A stretch of DNA of 64,000 nucleotides from Cryobacterium tagatosivorans (GTDB lineage: Bacteria > Actinomycetota > Actinomycetes > Actinomycetales > Microbacteriaceae). The position numbers were made by a program, and so were the translations under genes. The stretch spans positions 1 through 64,000 of the forward strand of contig NZ_SOEZ01000009.1 of assembly GCF_004402215.1 (NCBI RefSeq), in the 5' to 3' direction. The notes beneath the pieces are model-generated. The model ran no database searches and was not told where the DNA came from. It saw nothing but the letters and a program-made list of their open reading frames with translations. This document shows, one piece after another, positions 20,480 to 30,257 of the stretch (positions are counted from its first letter, which is position 1; each line of letters starts with the position of its first letter).

Positions 20480-20487
<8 letters not shown>
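20293..20487 (-). CDS. rpmI: Ribosomal protein L35
   Basis: L35 is a small 50S ribosomal protein. The 64-residue product starts [20 protein letters not shown] and ends [21 protein letters not shown], fully typical. Its ATG overlaps the infC stop by eight bases (ATGCCTAA), so ribosomes finishing infC can reinitiate on rpmI. AGGAAAAA lies upstream within infC. Confidence 0.98.
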
Positions 20488-21085
<598 letters not shown>

Positions 21086-21365
21086 GCGTCGCTCCTCTTT
21101 CTCAAACATCGTGGCTACAGACAGGTGACGGATGCCGCCCGGCGACGAAGAGAGAAAAATCACGTGCGCTGGTTCGAGCAAAGTTCGTTCGTAAACCAGG
21201 CACGACACCCTGTCTACCGTCAGGATGCTGGAGACCAGCGCCATAACGGCGGAGTGCAAACTACCCGGTAACCTTGATGAAGCGGTCAAGCGCGGGTGGG
21301 AGATTATCCACTTTCGTACCGAGACTTACGTCTCGGAGCCGACACGACTCTATCAGAGGATTGCA
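21086..21365. promoter_or_regulatory. Divergent region and infC leader
   Basis: This 280-base gap separates infC from the divergent DUF1844 gene. On the minus strand GAGGAG serves the ATC start of infC. The rest could hold an infC leader of up to about 200 bases. A TTGACC and a TAGTTT are present further upstream, but their spacing is too long to call a promoter. I see no further gene. Confidence 0.4.
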
Positions 21366-21716
21366 GTGAATAACACTTACGACCAGGACGACACCGCGCA
21401 GGCCACCAGGGACATCGCCGATGTGCCCGCCGTGGAGATCATCACGACCGCCGCGGTGCACCTGATGAGCGCCTCCGCCGTCAAGGTCGGCCTGGCCGAC
21501 GACCCGGACAGCCAGAGGGACCTCGACGAGGCCCGCAAGCTCATCAACGCCCTCGCCGGGCTGGTCACCGCGGCGGCCCCGGACATCGCCGACATGCACG
21601 CGCGGAGCCTCCGCGACGGGCTGCGGTCGCTGCAGCTCGCGTTCCGCGAGGCGTCCGCCATCCCCGACCCGATCGGCAAGGGCCCGGGCGAGAAGTACAC
21701 CGGTCCGGTCAACTAG
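21366..21716 (+). CDS. DUF1844 family protein
   Basis: This 116-residue protein is divergent from infC, a frequent place for DUF1844 in actinobacteria. The GTG start (GTG AAT AAC ACT) has AGAGG upstream, while a longer frame reading back to 21225 lacks such a site. The sequence is helical: VEIITTAAVHLMSASAVKVGL near residue 22, then a DEARKLINALAGLVTAAAPD segment, and a GPGEKYTGPVN tail. There are no catalytic motifs or signal peptide. Function is unknown; the location suggests a role linked to translation, which is only inference. It ends before the hairpin at 21775. Confidence 0.85.
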   Translation: MNNTYDQDDTAQATRDIADVPAVEIITTAAVHLMSASAVKVGLADDPDSQRDLDEARKLINALAGLVTAAAPDIADMHARSLRDGLRSLQLAFREASAIPDPIGKGPGEKYTGPVN

Positions 21717-21730
21717 CCCCTCCCCCTCTA

Positions 21731-21781
21731 TCTCTTTCTCTCTCGCCGATCTCTCTCTCGCCGATCTCTCTCTCTCGCCGA
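21731..21781. repeat. CT-rich tandem repeat ending in CGCCGA
   Basis: Three successive units of a CT tract followed by CGCCGA (the hexamer starts at 21744, 21759 and 21776). The third copy is the outer end of the long hairpin that follows, so the tandem growth abuts the inverted repeat. Confidence 0.8.
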
Positions 21782-21839
21782 ACTGTGAGTTTGGCACCTT
21801 CCCGACGCCCGGGAAGGTGCCAAACTCACAGTTCGGCGA
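21775..21839. repeat. Perfect 30-base hairpin, GTGAGTTTGGCACCTT family
   Basis: Arms 21775-21804 and 21810-21839 are perfect 30-base inverted repeats with a five-base loop. The element lies between the convergent DUF1844 and Nudix genes. In one arm, 24 of 25 bases match the element at 35005. Confidence 0.92.
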
Positions 21840-21847
21840 AGGAACGG

Positions 21848-22243
21848 TCAGGGGTAGACGGCGTATCGGATGAGGGCGCCGAGGAGGTCGCGGGTCACGG
21901 GCAGCCGCGCGAGCTCGTCGGCGGTGAACCAGCGGGCATCGGCGGCGTCATCGGCGGCTTCCGGCTCGCCGCTGACGTACGCGGCGGCGAAGTCGTGGAT
22001 CTCGTAGGTGCCCCCGCGTCCATCGGCGCGGTCGAGGGTGCCGAGCTCGCGCTCGATCCGCACCGTGACACCGGTCTCCTCGAGCACCTCGCGCGCGGCC
22101 GCGGCCTGGAAGGTCTCGCCGGGCAGGACCTTCCCGCCCGGCACGCTCCAGCGGCCGGCCTCCGGCGGCTCGGCCCGCAGCACCAGCAGGAACCGTCCGC
22201 CGGTGTCCTTGACGACGGCGCCCGCGGCCAGTGTGATGCCCAT
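21848..22243 (-). CDS. Nudix hydrolase (MutT-like)
   Basis: This 131-residue protein has a perfect Nudix box, G37-x5-E43-x7-REVLEETGV to residue 59, which binds the metal for pyrophosphate hydrolysis of nucleoside diphosphate derivatives. The start is the ATG at 22243 (MGITLAAGAVVKD). TACCCT lies six bases upstream, so the message is probably leaderless. A longer frame reaching into nei is a shadow. It lies just downstream of lhr and nei on the same strand, which fits nucleotide-pool sanitation (such as oxidised nucleotides), but the substrate cannot be read from the sequence. Confidence 0.88.
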   Translation of the reverse strand: MGITLAAGAVVKDTGGRFLLVLRAEPPEAGRWSVPGGKVLPGETFQAAAAREVLEETGVTVRIERELGTLDRADGRGGTYEIHDFAAAYVSGEPEAADDAADARWFTADELARLPVTRDLLGALIRYAVYP

Positions 22244-22249
22244 GCCGAC

Positions 22250-22255
22250 AGGGTA
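22250..22255 (-). promoter_or_regulatory. -10 element of the Nudix gene (leaderless type)
   Basis: Minus-strand TACCCT, six bases before the ATG, in the 62-base gap after nei. Confidence 0.55.
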
Positions 22256-22305
22256 GGCCGCCGGGGTCGAGCACGGGGATCGAGCCCGGTGGTCGAGCAG
22301 CGGGG

Positions 22306-23085
22306 CTAGGTCTGGCAGCGCGGGCACCAGAAGGTGTTGCGCAGTTCGAGGGCGTTGCGGCCGAGGCTGCCGCGTTCGATCGGCGTGCCGCAGCGCCGGC
22401 AGGGCTGCCCGGCGCGGGCGAAGACCCAGCTGTGCGCGCCGCGGTGGGTGATGCCCGTCGTCGTGCGTTCGGCTCGGTCGCGGTTCGCCGTGATCAGCCG
22501 GTGCGCGAGCTCGACCAGCCCCGGAACATCCGCGACCTCCCCCACCGGCCGGGTGGGCAGGAGCCCGCGGAGGAAGCACACCTCGTTCACGTACTCATTG
22601 CCGAGCCCGGCCAGGTTGCCCTGGTCGGCCAGGGCCACGGCGATCGGCCGCTCGGGCGCCGAGCGGATGCGCCGGACGGCCTCGTCGGAATCCCAGTCGG
22701 CGCCGAGGAGGTCGGGGCCGAGCCAGGCGAGCCGCTCGGCCTCGCGAGCCAGCGGCAGGACCTCGAGCAGCCCGAGGTCGAAGCCGACGGCGACCCAGTC
22801 GGCCGTCTCCAGCACGGCCCTCGCCTGGAAGGCCGGCCGCCGCCACCGGCTGCCGTGCCGGTACAGGTGCCAGGCGCCTTCCATCTTCAGATGCGAGTGG
22901 ATGCTCGCCTCCCCCACCCGCATCAGCAGGTGTTTCCCTCGGCTGGCGACCTCGAGCATCCGTTCGCCGGCCAGGTCGACGGTCGCGAAGGCCGGCACCC
23001 GGAGGTCGCAGCCGGTGAGCAGTTCCCCGTGCAGCGCCTGGTCGAGGGTGCGTGCGGTGCGGAAGACGGTGTCGCCCTCAGGCAC
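22306..23085 (-). CDS. nei: Endonuclease VIII-like DNA glycosylase (Nei family)
   Basis: This base-excision repair glycosylase/AP lyase acts on oxidised pyrimidines. The 259-residue protein begins MPEGDT, with the catalytic Pro2 and Glu3 that separate Nei from Fpg (MPELPE). A Lys in SRGKHLL near residue 51 is the other conserved catalytic position. The H2TH region contains NLAGLGNEYVNEVCF, and the C-terminus is a four-Cys zinc finger (CRRCG ... CPRC). Its ATG overlaps the lhr stop by eight bases, so it is coupled to lhr. The lhr-nei pair also occurs in mycobacteria, pointing to a shared repair function. Confidence 0.95.
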   Translation of the reverse strand: MPEGDTVFRTARTLDQALHGELLTGCDLRVPAFATVDLAGERMLEVASRGKHLLMRVGEASIHSHLKMEGAWHLYRHGSRWRRPAFQARAVLETADWVAVGFDLGLLEVLPLAREAERLAWLGPDLLGADWDSDEAVRRIRSAPERPIAVALADQGNLAGLGNEYVNEVCFLRGLLPTRPVGEVADVPGLVELAHRLITANRDRAERTTTGITHRGAHSWVFARAGQPCRRCGTPIERGSLGRNALELRNTFWCPRCQT

Positions 23086-26000
23086 GGAGCCTCAGCCCCT
23101 GCGGCGAGAGCCCGAACCCGGCGGCCTGCAGCGCCGCGCCCACCGGGGTACCGACCACGAACTGTCCGTTAACGGTCTGCACCGCCAGCTTCTCGACCCC
23201 GCCGCCCGTGACGACCGCGGCCAGGGACACCGCTGCGGCCCGGAACAGCTCGTCGGTGTGGGCTGCCTGGGCGGCGTCCTCGGCGCCGGGGCGGTCGCCC
23301 TGGCCGGTGCCGGCACCGGCACCCCCGCCGGCGCCGAACGCGAGCATCGTCTTGCCGCCGCGTTCGACGTAGAGCACGAGGGAACCGTCGACGAGCACGA
23401 CCAGGGCGCCGGCCTTCCGGCCCGGACGGTGCGCGGTGCCCTCCGGCAGGGCCGGCCAGGGCAGCATCGCGCCGTACGGATTCGCCGGGTCGGTCGCAGC
23501 GAGGGTGACGACGCTGCGCGCGGAAACCGAACCCTCCGGCCCATCGGCCGCGCGGCTGTCCGCGGTGAAGGAGCGAAGCCGGTCGATCGTGCCGCCGGTC
23601 GCGAACTGGGCGGCACCGAGTCCCTCGACGAAGTAGCCGCGGCGAGCGCGCCCGGTCTCCTCGAAGCCGCTGAGGGTGCGGTAGACGAGCGCGAAGCCGC
23701 CGGGCACACCCTCGCTCGTCACCGAACCCCGGGTCACCACACCGTAGCGTTCGAGCAGGGTTTCGGCGAGCGCGTGCGCGCGCCGGGTGGCCGAGTCGTC
23801 GGCGAGCGGAAGGATCGACCAGCGTCCGGCTACCGTGGGCGGGCCGCTCCGGCTGGGCAGCCTGGGCCGGGCCAGGGGCCGGCCGTCGTGCAGCCGGGAG
23901 CGGGGCGCCGTCCTGGCCGGCTTGTGCGCCGTGTGCCCGCCCCGGATGAGCGAGCGCACGGGGGCGAAGGTGTCGTTGCCGACGAGCCCCGCCCAGACCA
24001 GGTCCCAAAGCGCCGCCGCGAGGTCGGAGTCGTCCTGGCTGCCGACGGCATCCGCGAGCTGGCGGAAGAAGTACGCTCCCCCGCCGCCGAGGGTCGCCAG
24101 GACCTCCCGCTGCAGGGGCGTGGCCTCCCGGTCGACCGGAGGCGGCAGGGTCAGCGGCGCCGTCTCGGCCAGGTGCAGGCTGATCCAGCCGTCGTTGCCG
24201 GCGAGGGTTCCGGAGCCGGCCCAGAGCACCTCACCGGTCGCGGTCAGTTCGTCGAGCATGGCCGGGCTGTACGAGGCGACCCGGGCGGGGAGGATCAGCG
24301 ACTCCCACGCCGACGCGGGGATCCGCACCCCCTCGAGCTGTTCGATCACGGATGCGACGCCGTCGATTCCGCGCAGCTTGCCGCCCACATGCTGCCAGGC
24401 CGGCAGGAAACGTCCGACGGTGGCCCGGTCGACCGGCTCGACCTCGTGCCGGAGCGCGGCCAGCGACCGCCGGCGCAGACGGCGCAGCACCTCGGCGTCG
24501 CACCATTCGCTGCCGGTGCCGGTCGGCCGGAACTCGCCCTCGACGAGGCGGCGCGCGTCGGCGAGCCGGCGCAGCGCGCCCAGGGCGACGGCGGCGCCGA
24601 GCCCGAACCGGGCGGCGACATCCGCGACGGTGAACGGTCCGTGGGTGCGGGCGTAGCGGCTGACCAGGTCGCCCAACGGGTCGGCGACGGACTCGGTGAA
24701 GGCGTCGGGGATGCCCATCGGCAACGGAACCCCGAGCGCGTCGCGCAGGCGGCTCGCGTCTTCGATCGCCGCCCGCCACTCGTGCCCGGCGTGGCCGACC
24801 CGGATGGCGCGGCGAGCCGCGACGAGGGCGGTGAGGTGCGCCTCGGCCCGGGCAGCACTCGCGTGCTCCGGCGGGGGGTCGTTGAATGTTGCGGGGGCGT
24901 TGAGTGCTGCCGGGGCGTTGAGTGTCGCCGGCGCCTCCGGCTCCAGTCGCGCGGCCACCTCGTCGACGGTCAGCGGGCCCAGGCCGCGGAGCAGGTCGGC
25001 GACGCCCTCGATCCCCCTGGCCTGCCGCCCCTCCGCGACGCGCTGCAACTCCAGGTCGGTGAGCTCCATCACCGCCGGGTCGAGCAGTTCCCGCAGCTCC
25101 ACCCGCCCGAGCAGCTCGGCCAGGAGGGCGGAATCGATCGAGAGCGCGGTGGCCCGGCGCTCGGCCAGCGGGGAGTCCCCCTCGTACATGAACGCGGCGA
25201 CGTAGCCGAACAGGAGTGTGCTGGCGAACGGGCTGGCGGCATCCGTCGTCGTTTCCACCAGGCGCACGGAGCGGGCGGCGATCTCCCGGGCGAGAACCGT
25301 CAGTGCGGGCAGGTCGTAGACGTCCTGCAGGCATTCGCGCACGGTCTCGAGGATGATGGGGAAGGTCGGGAAGGTGCGGGCCACATCGAGCAGCTGGGAC
25401 GCCTTCTGCCGCTGCTGCCAGAGCGGGGAGCGCCGGCCCGGGTCGTACCGCGGCAGCAGCAGCGCCCGGGCCGCGCATTCGCGGAACCGGGAGGCGAACA
25501 GGGCGGAGCCGCCGACCTCGTCGGTCACGAGCTGCTCGAGCTCGTCCGGGTCGAAAACGAACAGCTCCCCGCCGGGCGGCTCGGCCTCGGTGTCGGGGAT
25601 GCGCACGACGATCCCGTCGTCCGCGGCCATGCAGGCACCGTCGATCCCGTAGCGTTCGCGCACCCGGGCGCCGACGGCGAGCGCCCACGGCGCGTGCACG
25701 GTCATGCCGTACGGGGAATGCAGCACGACCCGCCAGTCGCCCAGCTCGTCGCGGAACCGTTCGACGACGAGGGTCTGATCGGTGGGCAGGTGCCGGGTGG
25801 CGGCGCGCTGCTCGTCGAGGAAGGCGAGCAGGTTGGTGACCGCGCGCTCGTCGAGCCCGGCCGCGGCGCACCGGGCGCGGCCCTCCGCGGGCGTACCGGC
25901 CGAGACCTCGCGGGTGAACGCGCCGATCGCGCGGCAGAGTTCGGCCGGACGGCCGAGGCCATCGCCCTTCCAGAACGGCAGCCGCCCGGGCTCGCCGAAG

Positions 26001-27901
26001 GCCGGGGTGACGACCACGCGATCGTGGGTGATCTCCTGGATGCGCCAGCTGGTCGCGCCGAGCGCGAAGACGTCGCCGACCCGCGACTCGTAGACCATCT
26101 CCTCGTCGAGTTCGCCGACCCGCCGGCCCGTGGCCTGGTCCCCGGCCATGAAGACACCGAACAGGCCACGGTCGGGAATCGTGCCGCCGCTGGTCACCGC
26201 GAGCCGCTGCGCGCCGGGCCGGCCGGTCAGGGTTCCCGCCTCCCGGTCCCAGATGATCCGCGGCCGCAACTCGGCGAACTGGTCGGACGGATACCGGCCG
26301 GCGAGCAGGTCGAGCGTCGCCTCGTAGGCCGACCTCGGCAGCGTCTGGAACGGCGCGCTCCGGCGCACGGTGTCGAACCACTCCTCCGCGTCGATCGGTT
26401 CCAGCGCCGTCGCCGCGACCGTCTGCTGGGCGAGGATGTCGAGCGGATTGGTCGGCACGGCGAGCGATTCGATCAGGCCGGCGACCATGCGCTCGGCGGC
26501 GACGGCGGCGTGGATGAGGTCGGCCCGGTGCTTCGGGTAGATCAGGCCGCGAGAGACCTCCCCGACCTGGTGCCCGGCCCGCCCCACACGCTGCAGCCCG
26601 CTGGCCACCGACGGCGGAGACTCCACCTGCACCACGAGGTCGACGGCGCCCATGTCGATGCCGAGCTCGAGGCTCGAGGTGGCGACGACGCAGCGGAGCC
26701 GGCCCGACTTGAGGTCGTCCTCGATGATCGCCCGCTGGTCCTTGCTCACCGAGCCATGGTGCGCGCGCGCGAGTAGCGGCTCCGCCCCCTCGCTCCGTCC
26801 GCTCGCCCCCATGAGCTCGGCCGGCTGGCGAGGCGCGGCCGTGGCAGTGGCGTTCGTGGCACTGGCGGACGCCGCCATGGCGGTCGCCGCCGGCCAGGCG
26901 GGCGCGCCGGCGGTGACGGGCGCGTCGGCCTCGGCCCACGCCATCCGCCCGGCGTAGATCTCGTTGAAGCGCGCGGTCAGCCGCTCGGCCAGGCGCCGGG
27001 AGTTCGCGAAGACGATCGAGGAGGTGTGCGCGAGCACCTGGTCGACGATGGCCTCCTCGACGTGCGGCCAGATCGACCCGGCCTGGGGCACGGATGCCGC
27101 CGAGCCCTCGCCCGGCACGCCCTCACCCGGCATGCCCTCCCGCGGTGGGGCGGCGCCGAGGCGGCTCATGTCCTCGACGGGGACTACGACACGCAGGTCG
27201 AACCGTTTGCCGGAGGGGGGCGCGACGATCTCGACCGGCGCCGCCCCGCCGAGGAAGCGGGCCACCTCGGCGGCCGGCCGCACGGTGGCGGACAAGCCGA
27301 TGCGTTGCGCCGGTTTCGCCAGGAGCGCGTCGAGCCGCTCGAGCGACAGGGCGAGGTGAGCCCCGCGTTTGCTCGCGGCCACCGCGTGCACTTCGTCGAC
27401 GATGACCGTGTCGACGCCGCGGAGGGAGTCTCGGGCAGCGGAGGTGAGCATGAGGAAGAGCGACTCGGGCGTGGTGATCAGGATGTCCGGCGGCGTCTTC
27501 ACCAGCGCCCGCCGGTCGGCCGCCGGGGTGTCTCCCGAACGCACACCGACGCTCACCCGCGGCGGTTCGGACCCGAGTCGCGTGGCGGCCCGGGTGATTC
27601 CCACCAGCGGGGCACGGAGGTTGCGCTCGACGTCGACGCCGAGGGCCTTGAGCGGGGAGATGTAGAGCACCCGGGTGCGGGGCGCCGCGTCGTCGGCGGG
27701 CGGCGGGGCGGCCGCGAGGCGGTCGATGGCCCAGAGGAACGCGGCGAGGGTCTTGCCCGACCCTGTCGGCGCGACGACCAGCGCATGTGAACCGCGGGAA
27801 ATCGCATCCCAGGCGCCGAGCTGTGCCGCCGTTGGCGCGGTGAAGGCTTCCCGGAACCACGCCCGGGTGGCCGGCGAGAAGCGTCCGAGCACCTCGTTCA
27901 T
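23078..27901 (-). CDS. lhr: Lhr-family large DEAD/DEAH helicase
   Basis: Lhr is a large 3-to-5 DNA translocase/helicase tied to DNA repair in mycobacteria. The 1607-residue protein shows Walker A APTGSGKT (residues 44-51), a DEVH box, GLSATVRP (motif III), and motif VI in QRVGRAGHQ. The long Lhr C-terminal region follows. Two low-complexity inserts are unusual: an Ala/Thr-rich stretch after about residue 325, and a PATLNA-type six-residue repeat encoded by an 18-base tandem repeat. I use the ATG at 27901, which gives the conserved MNEVLGRFSP start. A TTG at 27952 in the same frame is possible. The start lacks a clear Shine-Dalgarno. nei overlaps its end. Confidence 0.93.
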   Translation of the reverse strand: MNEVLGRFSPATRAWFREAFTAPTAAQLGAWDAISRGSHALVVAPTGSGKTLAAFLWAIDRLAAAPPPADDAAPRTRVLYISPLKALGVDVERNLRAPLVGITRAATRLGSEPPRVSVGVRSGDTPAADRRALVKTPPDILITTPESLFLMLTSAARDSLRGVDTVIVDEVHAVAASKRGAHLALSLERLDALLAKPAQRIGLSATVRPAAEVARFLGGAAPVEIVAPPSGKRFDLRVVVPVEDMSRLGAAPPREGMPGEGVPGEGSAASVPQAGSIWPHVEEAIVDQVLAHTSSIVFANSRRLAERLTARFNEIYAGRMAWAEADAPVTAGAPAWPAATAMAASASATNATATAAPRQPAELMGASGRSEGAEPLLARAHHGSVSKDQRAIIEDDLKSGRLRCVVATSSLELGIDMGAVDLVVQVESPPSVASGLQRVGRAGHQVGEVSRGLIYPKHRADLIHAAVAAERMVAGLIESLAVPTNPLDILAQQTVAATALEPIDAEEWFDTVRRSAPFQTLPRSAYEATLDLLAGRYPSDQFAELRPRIIWDREAGTLTGRPGAQRLAVTSGGTIPDRGLFGVFMAGDQATGRRVGELDEEMVYESRVGDVFALGATSWRIQEITHDRVVVTPAFGEPGRLPFWKGDGLGRPAELCRAIGAFTREVSAGTPAEGRARCAAAGLDERAVTNLLAFLDEQRAATRHLPTDQTLVVERFRDELGDWRVVLHSPYGMTVHAPWALAVGARVRERYGIDGACMAADDGIVVRIPDTEAEPPGGELFVFDPDELEQLVTDEVGGSALFASRFRECAARALLLPRYDPGRRSPLWQQRQKASQLLDVARTFPTFPIILETVRECLQDVYDLPALTVLAREIAARSVRLVETTTDAASPFASTLLFGYVAAFMYEGDSPLAERRATALSIDSALLAELLGRVELRELLDPAVMELTDLELQRVAEGRQARGIEGVADLLRGLGPLTVDEVAARLEPEAPATLNAPAALNAPATFNDPPPEHASAARAEAHLTALVAARRAIRVGHAGHEWRAAIEDASRLRDALGVPLPMGIPDAFTESVADPLGDLVSRYARTHGPFTVADVAARFGLGAAVALGALRRLADARRLVEGEFRPTGTGSEWCDAEVLRRLRRRSLAALRHEVEPVDRATVGRFLPAWQHVGGKLRGIDGVASVIEQLEGVRIPASAWESLILPARVASYSPAMLDELTATGEVLWAGSGTLAGNDGWISLHLAETAPLTLPPPVDREATPLQREVLATLGGGGAYFFRQLADAVGSQDDSDLAAALWDLVWAGLVGNDTFAPVRSLIRGGHTAHKPARTAPRSRLHDGRPLARPRLPSRSGPPTVAGRWSILPLADDSATRRAHALAETLLERYGVVTRGSVTSEGVPGGFALVYRTLSGFEETGRARRGYFVEGLGAAQFATGGTIDRLRSFTADSRAADGPEGSVSARSVVTLAATDPANPYGAMLPWPALPEGTAHRPGRKAGALVVLVDGSLVLYVERGGKTMLAFGAGGGAGAGTGQGDRPGAEDAAQAAHTDELFRAAAVSLAAVVTGGGVEKLAVQTVNGQFVVGTPVGAALQAAGFGLSPQGLRLRA
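24881..24934. repeat. 18-base tandem repeat, three copies, inside lhr
   Basis: Units start at 24881, 24899 and 24917 (GTTGAATGTTGCGGGGGC and two variants). The 18-base period keeps the frame and encodes a six-residue Pro-Ala-Thr/Ala-Leu/Phe-Asn-Ala repeat, probably a flexible linker of variable length. Confidence 0.85.
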
Positions 27902-27928
27902 GAGATCATCTTCGCCGACCCCGCCGAC

Positions 27929-27942
27929 AACTCCTAGGAGTT
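27929..27942. promoter_or_regulatory. Perfect 14-base palindrome upstream of lhr
   Basis: AACTCCTAGGAGTT lies 27 bases upstream of the chosen lhr ATG. It could be an operator. It also contains AGGAG, but too far from the ATG to act as its ribosome site. It lies in the 138-base gap between lhr and the SseB-like gene. Confidence 0.4.
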
Positions 27943-28039
27943 CCGCGCTCAAGACCGGACGGATGGTCGGTCGGTGGCCGACAACCGGATGAGATGCACT
28001 CCCCGCGCCCGACGTTCCGGTTTTCGCGGGCCGCGCTTG

Positions 28040-28834
28040 CTAGCGCGAGGCGGCCAATTGCACGCGGAGGGAGTCGACGCCCGTCGCGATCACGTCGTCG
28101 GCGGCCCAGCGGGCCGCGAGCCGCGCGAGCGTCGCGTCGAGCTCGGCCTGGGTGAGCCCGTCGACCAGTTCCAGCCGCACGACCAGTTCGGGGCCGTCGA
28201 GGCGCGCGTCGGGGTCCCCCGGACCCAGCACGACGGAGAGAACGGACAGTTCGGTCCCGATCGAGCGGGCAAAGGCATCCGCCACTGTGCGACTGGCGTA
28301 GCTCGGCGTCCACGGCTGGGACTGGGCGACCGCCCAGAGCGCGGGGCGCCGGATCACGAATTCGGTCGGCGCCGTCGGGTCGAGCACGACCAAGTCGGTG
28401 TTCTCCTGGGCCGCGGCCAGCGCGACCCGGACCGCGTCGGAGGGCACCGGCCGGGCGGCCGGATTCCAGGCGGCCATCGCGGCGGCCGAACTGAAGACGG
28501 GCAGCACATTCCGCCCGTCGGGGCCGGCCACGGTGATGATCGACAGTTCCTGGCTCTTGTCGATCGTCAGCCCGGCGGCGGTGGTCCCGGCCTCGCCGAG
28601 TTCCGTGACGAGCGGCACGAGCAGGCGGCTGCCCCTGATGGCGTCGACGACGCCCTCCTCGCCGATCTCGCGGGCGCGGAAACGGCGAAGCGCATCGAGC
28701 AGGAGCGGCGGGGCGAAGCCGTCGTCGTCGGCGTCGTCGTTCGGCCGGAACTCGCGCCCGGCCCACGGCTGCCCGGCCGAGTCGGCCGGGCCGTCGGGCC
28801 GGCCGGTCGAGCCGAGGTTAGTCGCCCGCGACAT
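28040..28834 (-). CDS. SseB-family protein
   Basis: This 264-residue soluble protein shows the SseB N-terminal fold pattern: [13 protein letters not shown] near residue 70, [29 protein letters not shown] near 95, and DLVVLDPT near 145. A second domain follows ([25 protein letters not shown]). It has no signal peptide or membrane segment. The ATG at 28834 lies inside the end of priA (17-base overlap), with GAGG upstream, so it is probably translated from the his transcript. Actinobacterial SseB-like proteins have no established role; the enterobacterial name does not imply secretion here. Confidence 0.8.
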   Translation of the reverse strand: MSRATNLGSTGRPDGPADSAGQPWAGREFRPNDDADDDGFAPPLLLDALRRFRAREIGEEGVVDAIRGSRLLVPLVTELGEAGTTAAGLTIDKSQELSIITVAGPDGRNVLPVFSSAAAMAAWNPAARPVPSDAVRVALAAAQENTDLVVLDPTAPTEFVIRRPALWAVAQSQPWTPSYASRTVADAFARSIGTELSVLSVVLGPGDPDARLDGPELVVRLELVDGLTQAELDATLARLAARWAADDVIATGVDSLRVQLAASR

Positions 28835-29564
28835 CCAGTGCCTCGCCGAGGGTGAAGGCCCCCGCGTAGAGGGCCTTGCCCACGATGGCACCCTCGAGGC
28901 CCAGGGGAACGAGCTCGCGGAGCGCGGCGATGTCGGCGAGGCTCGAGATGCCGCCGGAGGCGATCACCGGGCGGCTGGTGCGCTCCATCACCTGCCGGAG
29001 CAGGTCGATGTTGGGCCCCTGCAGGGTGCCGTCCTTGGTGACGTCGGTGACGACGTAGCGGGTGCAGCCGGCCTCTTCGAGGCGCTCGAGAACCTCCCAG
29101 AGGTCGCCGCCCTCCTTGGTCCAGCCGCGGGCGGCGAGCGTCGTGCCGCGCACGTCGAGGCCGACCGCGATGGCGTCGCCGTGCTGGGCGATGACCGAGG
29201 CGGCCCACTCCGGGTTCTCCAGCGCGGCGGTGCCGAGGTTGATCCGGCGTACCCCGGCGCCCAGGGCGGCCTCGAGCGAGGCGTCGTCGCGGATGCCGCC
29301 GGAGAGTTCGACATTGACACCGTCGAGGTGGCGGATGACCTTGCGGATCACGTCGGTGTTGTTCCCGCGGCCGAAGGCGGCGTCGAGGTCGACGAGGTGG
29401 ATCCACTCGGCGCCCTGCGCGGCCCAGTCGGCGGCCGCGTCGAGGGGGTCGCCGTAGTTGGTTTCGGTGCCGGCCTCGCCCTGGGTGAGCCGGACGGCCT
29501 TGCCGTCGGCCACGTCGACGGCCGGGAGGAGTACGAGGCGCGGGGTGCTGACGAGTTCGCTCAT
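28818..29564 (-). CDS. priA: PriA: bifunctional HisA/TrpF isomerase
   Basis: This beta/alpha-barrel isomerase converts ProFAR to PRFAR in histidine synthesis. In actinobacteria the same enzyme commonly also serves as phosphoribosylanthranilate isomerase in tryptophan synthesis. The 248-residue protein has the first catalytic Asp17 in [10 protein letters not shown] and the second Asp174 in [10 protein letters not shown]. Phosphate-binding loops are read in ELSGGIRD and IASGGISS. The call of PriA over plain HisA rests on the phylum and the start LLPAVDV; I cannot check for a trpF elsewhere. It follows hisH by 60 bases and overlaps the SseB-like gene. Confidence 0.93.
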   Translation of the reverse strand: MSELVSTPRLVLLPAVDVADGKAVRLTQGEAGTETNYGDPLDAAADWAAQGAEWIHLVDLDAAFGRGNNTDVIRKVIRHLDGVNVELSGGIRDDASLEAALGAGVRRINLGTAALENPEWAASVIAQHGDAIAVGLDVRGTTLAARGWTKEGGDLWEVLERLEEAGCTRYVVTDVTKDGTLQGPNIDLLRQVMERTSRPVIASGGISSLADIAALRELVPLGLEGAIVGKALYAGAFTLGEALDVAGD

Positions 29565-29624
29565 GATCTGCGGTGTCCTTGCTCGGGGTGGCCGCGCTAT
29601 CGGCGGCGGGGTGAACGGTGGGGG

Positions 29625-30257
29625 CTAGTCGCGGAGCGAGCCAAGCCAGTTCGACAGCAGGCGGATGCCCGCCTCGCCCGACTTCTCCGGGTGGAACTGG
29701 GTTGCCGACAGCGGGCCGTTCTCGACGGCGGCGAGGAACGGTCCGCCGTGCTCGGCCCAGGTGAGCCGCGGCTGCGGGAACGGCGGCGAGACCTCGAGAG
29801 TCCATTCCTGCGCCGCGTAGGAGTGCACGAAGTAGAAGCGCTCCTCTTCGAGGCCGCGGAACAGCACGGAATCCTTGTCGGGCGTCACGGTGTTCCAGCC
29901 CATGTGAGGCAGCACCGGCGCGGGGAGCTCGGTCACGGTACCCGGCCATTCGCCGAGCCCCTCGGTGTCGACGCCGCGTTCGACTCCGTGCTCGAAGAGC
30001 ACCTGCATGCCCACGCAGATCCCGAGCACCGGCCGGCTGCCGGCGAGCCGGTGGTCGATGATGTCGTCGCCGCGCACGGATTTCAGCGCCGCCATCACCG
30101 AGCTGAATGCGCCGACGCCGGGCACGACGAGGCCGTCGGCCTCGAGGCACTTCCGCCGATCGTTGGTCAGCGTCACCTCTGCCCCGGCCAGCTCGAGCGC
30201 CTTTACGGCGGAGTGCACGTTGCCCGTGCCGTAATCGAACACGACGACCGAGGTCAT
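29625..30257 (-). CDS. hisH: Imidazole glycerol phosphate synthase, glutaminase subunit
   Basis: HisH releases ammonia from glutamine for HisF, which makes imidazole glycerol phosphate. The 210-residue class I glutaminase has the nucleophile Cys81 in [12 protein letters not shown] and the His/Glu pair in QFHPEKSG near the C-terminus. Its ATG overlaps the hisB stop (ATGA). The partner hisF is not in this window. Confidence 0.97.
   Translation of the reverse strand: MTSVVVFDYGTGNVHSAVKALELAGAEVTLTNDRRKCLEADGLVVPGVGAFSSVMAALKSVRGDDIIDHRLAGSRPVLGICVGMQVLFEHGVERGVDTEGLGEWPGTVTELPAPVLPHMGWNTVTPDKDSVLFRGLEEERFYFVHSYAAQEWTLEVSPPFPQPRLTWAEHGGPFLAAVENGPLSATQFHPEKSGEAGIRLLSNWLGSLRD

Noticed and set aside
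24881..24934. CRISPR-like array
   Set aside because: The 18-base units are contiguous, without spacers, in frame within lhr. No other spaced repeats exist in the window.
27902..27952. lhr start at TTG 27952
   Set aside because: It would add 17 unconserved residues and cover the palindrome. The ATG at 27901 gives a typical N-terminus, though neither has a clear ribosome site.
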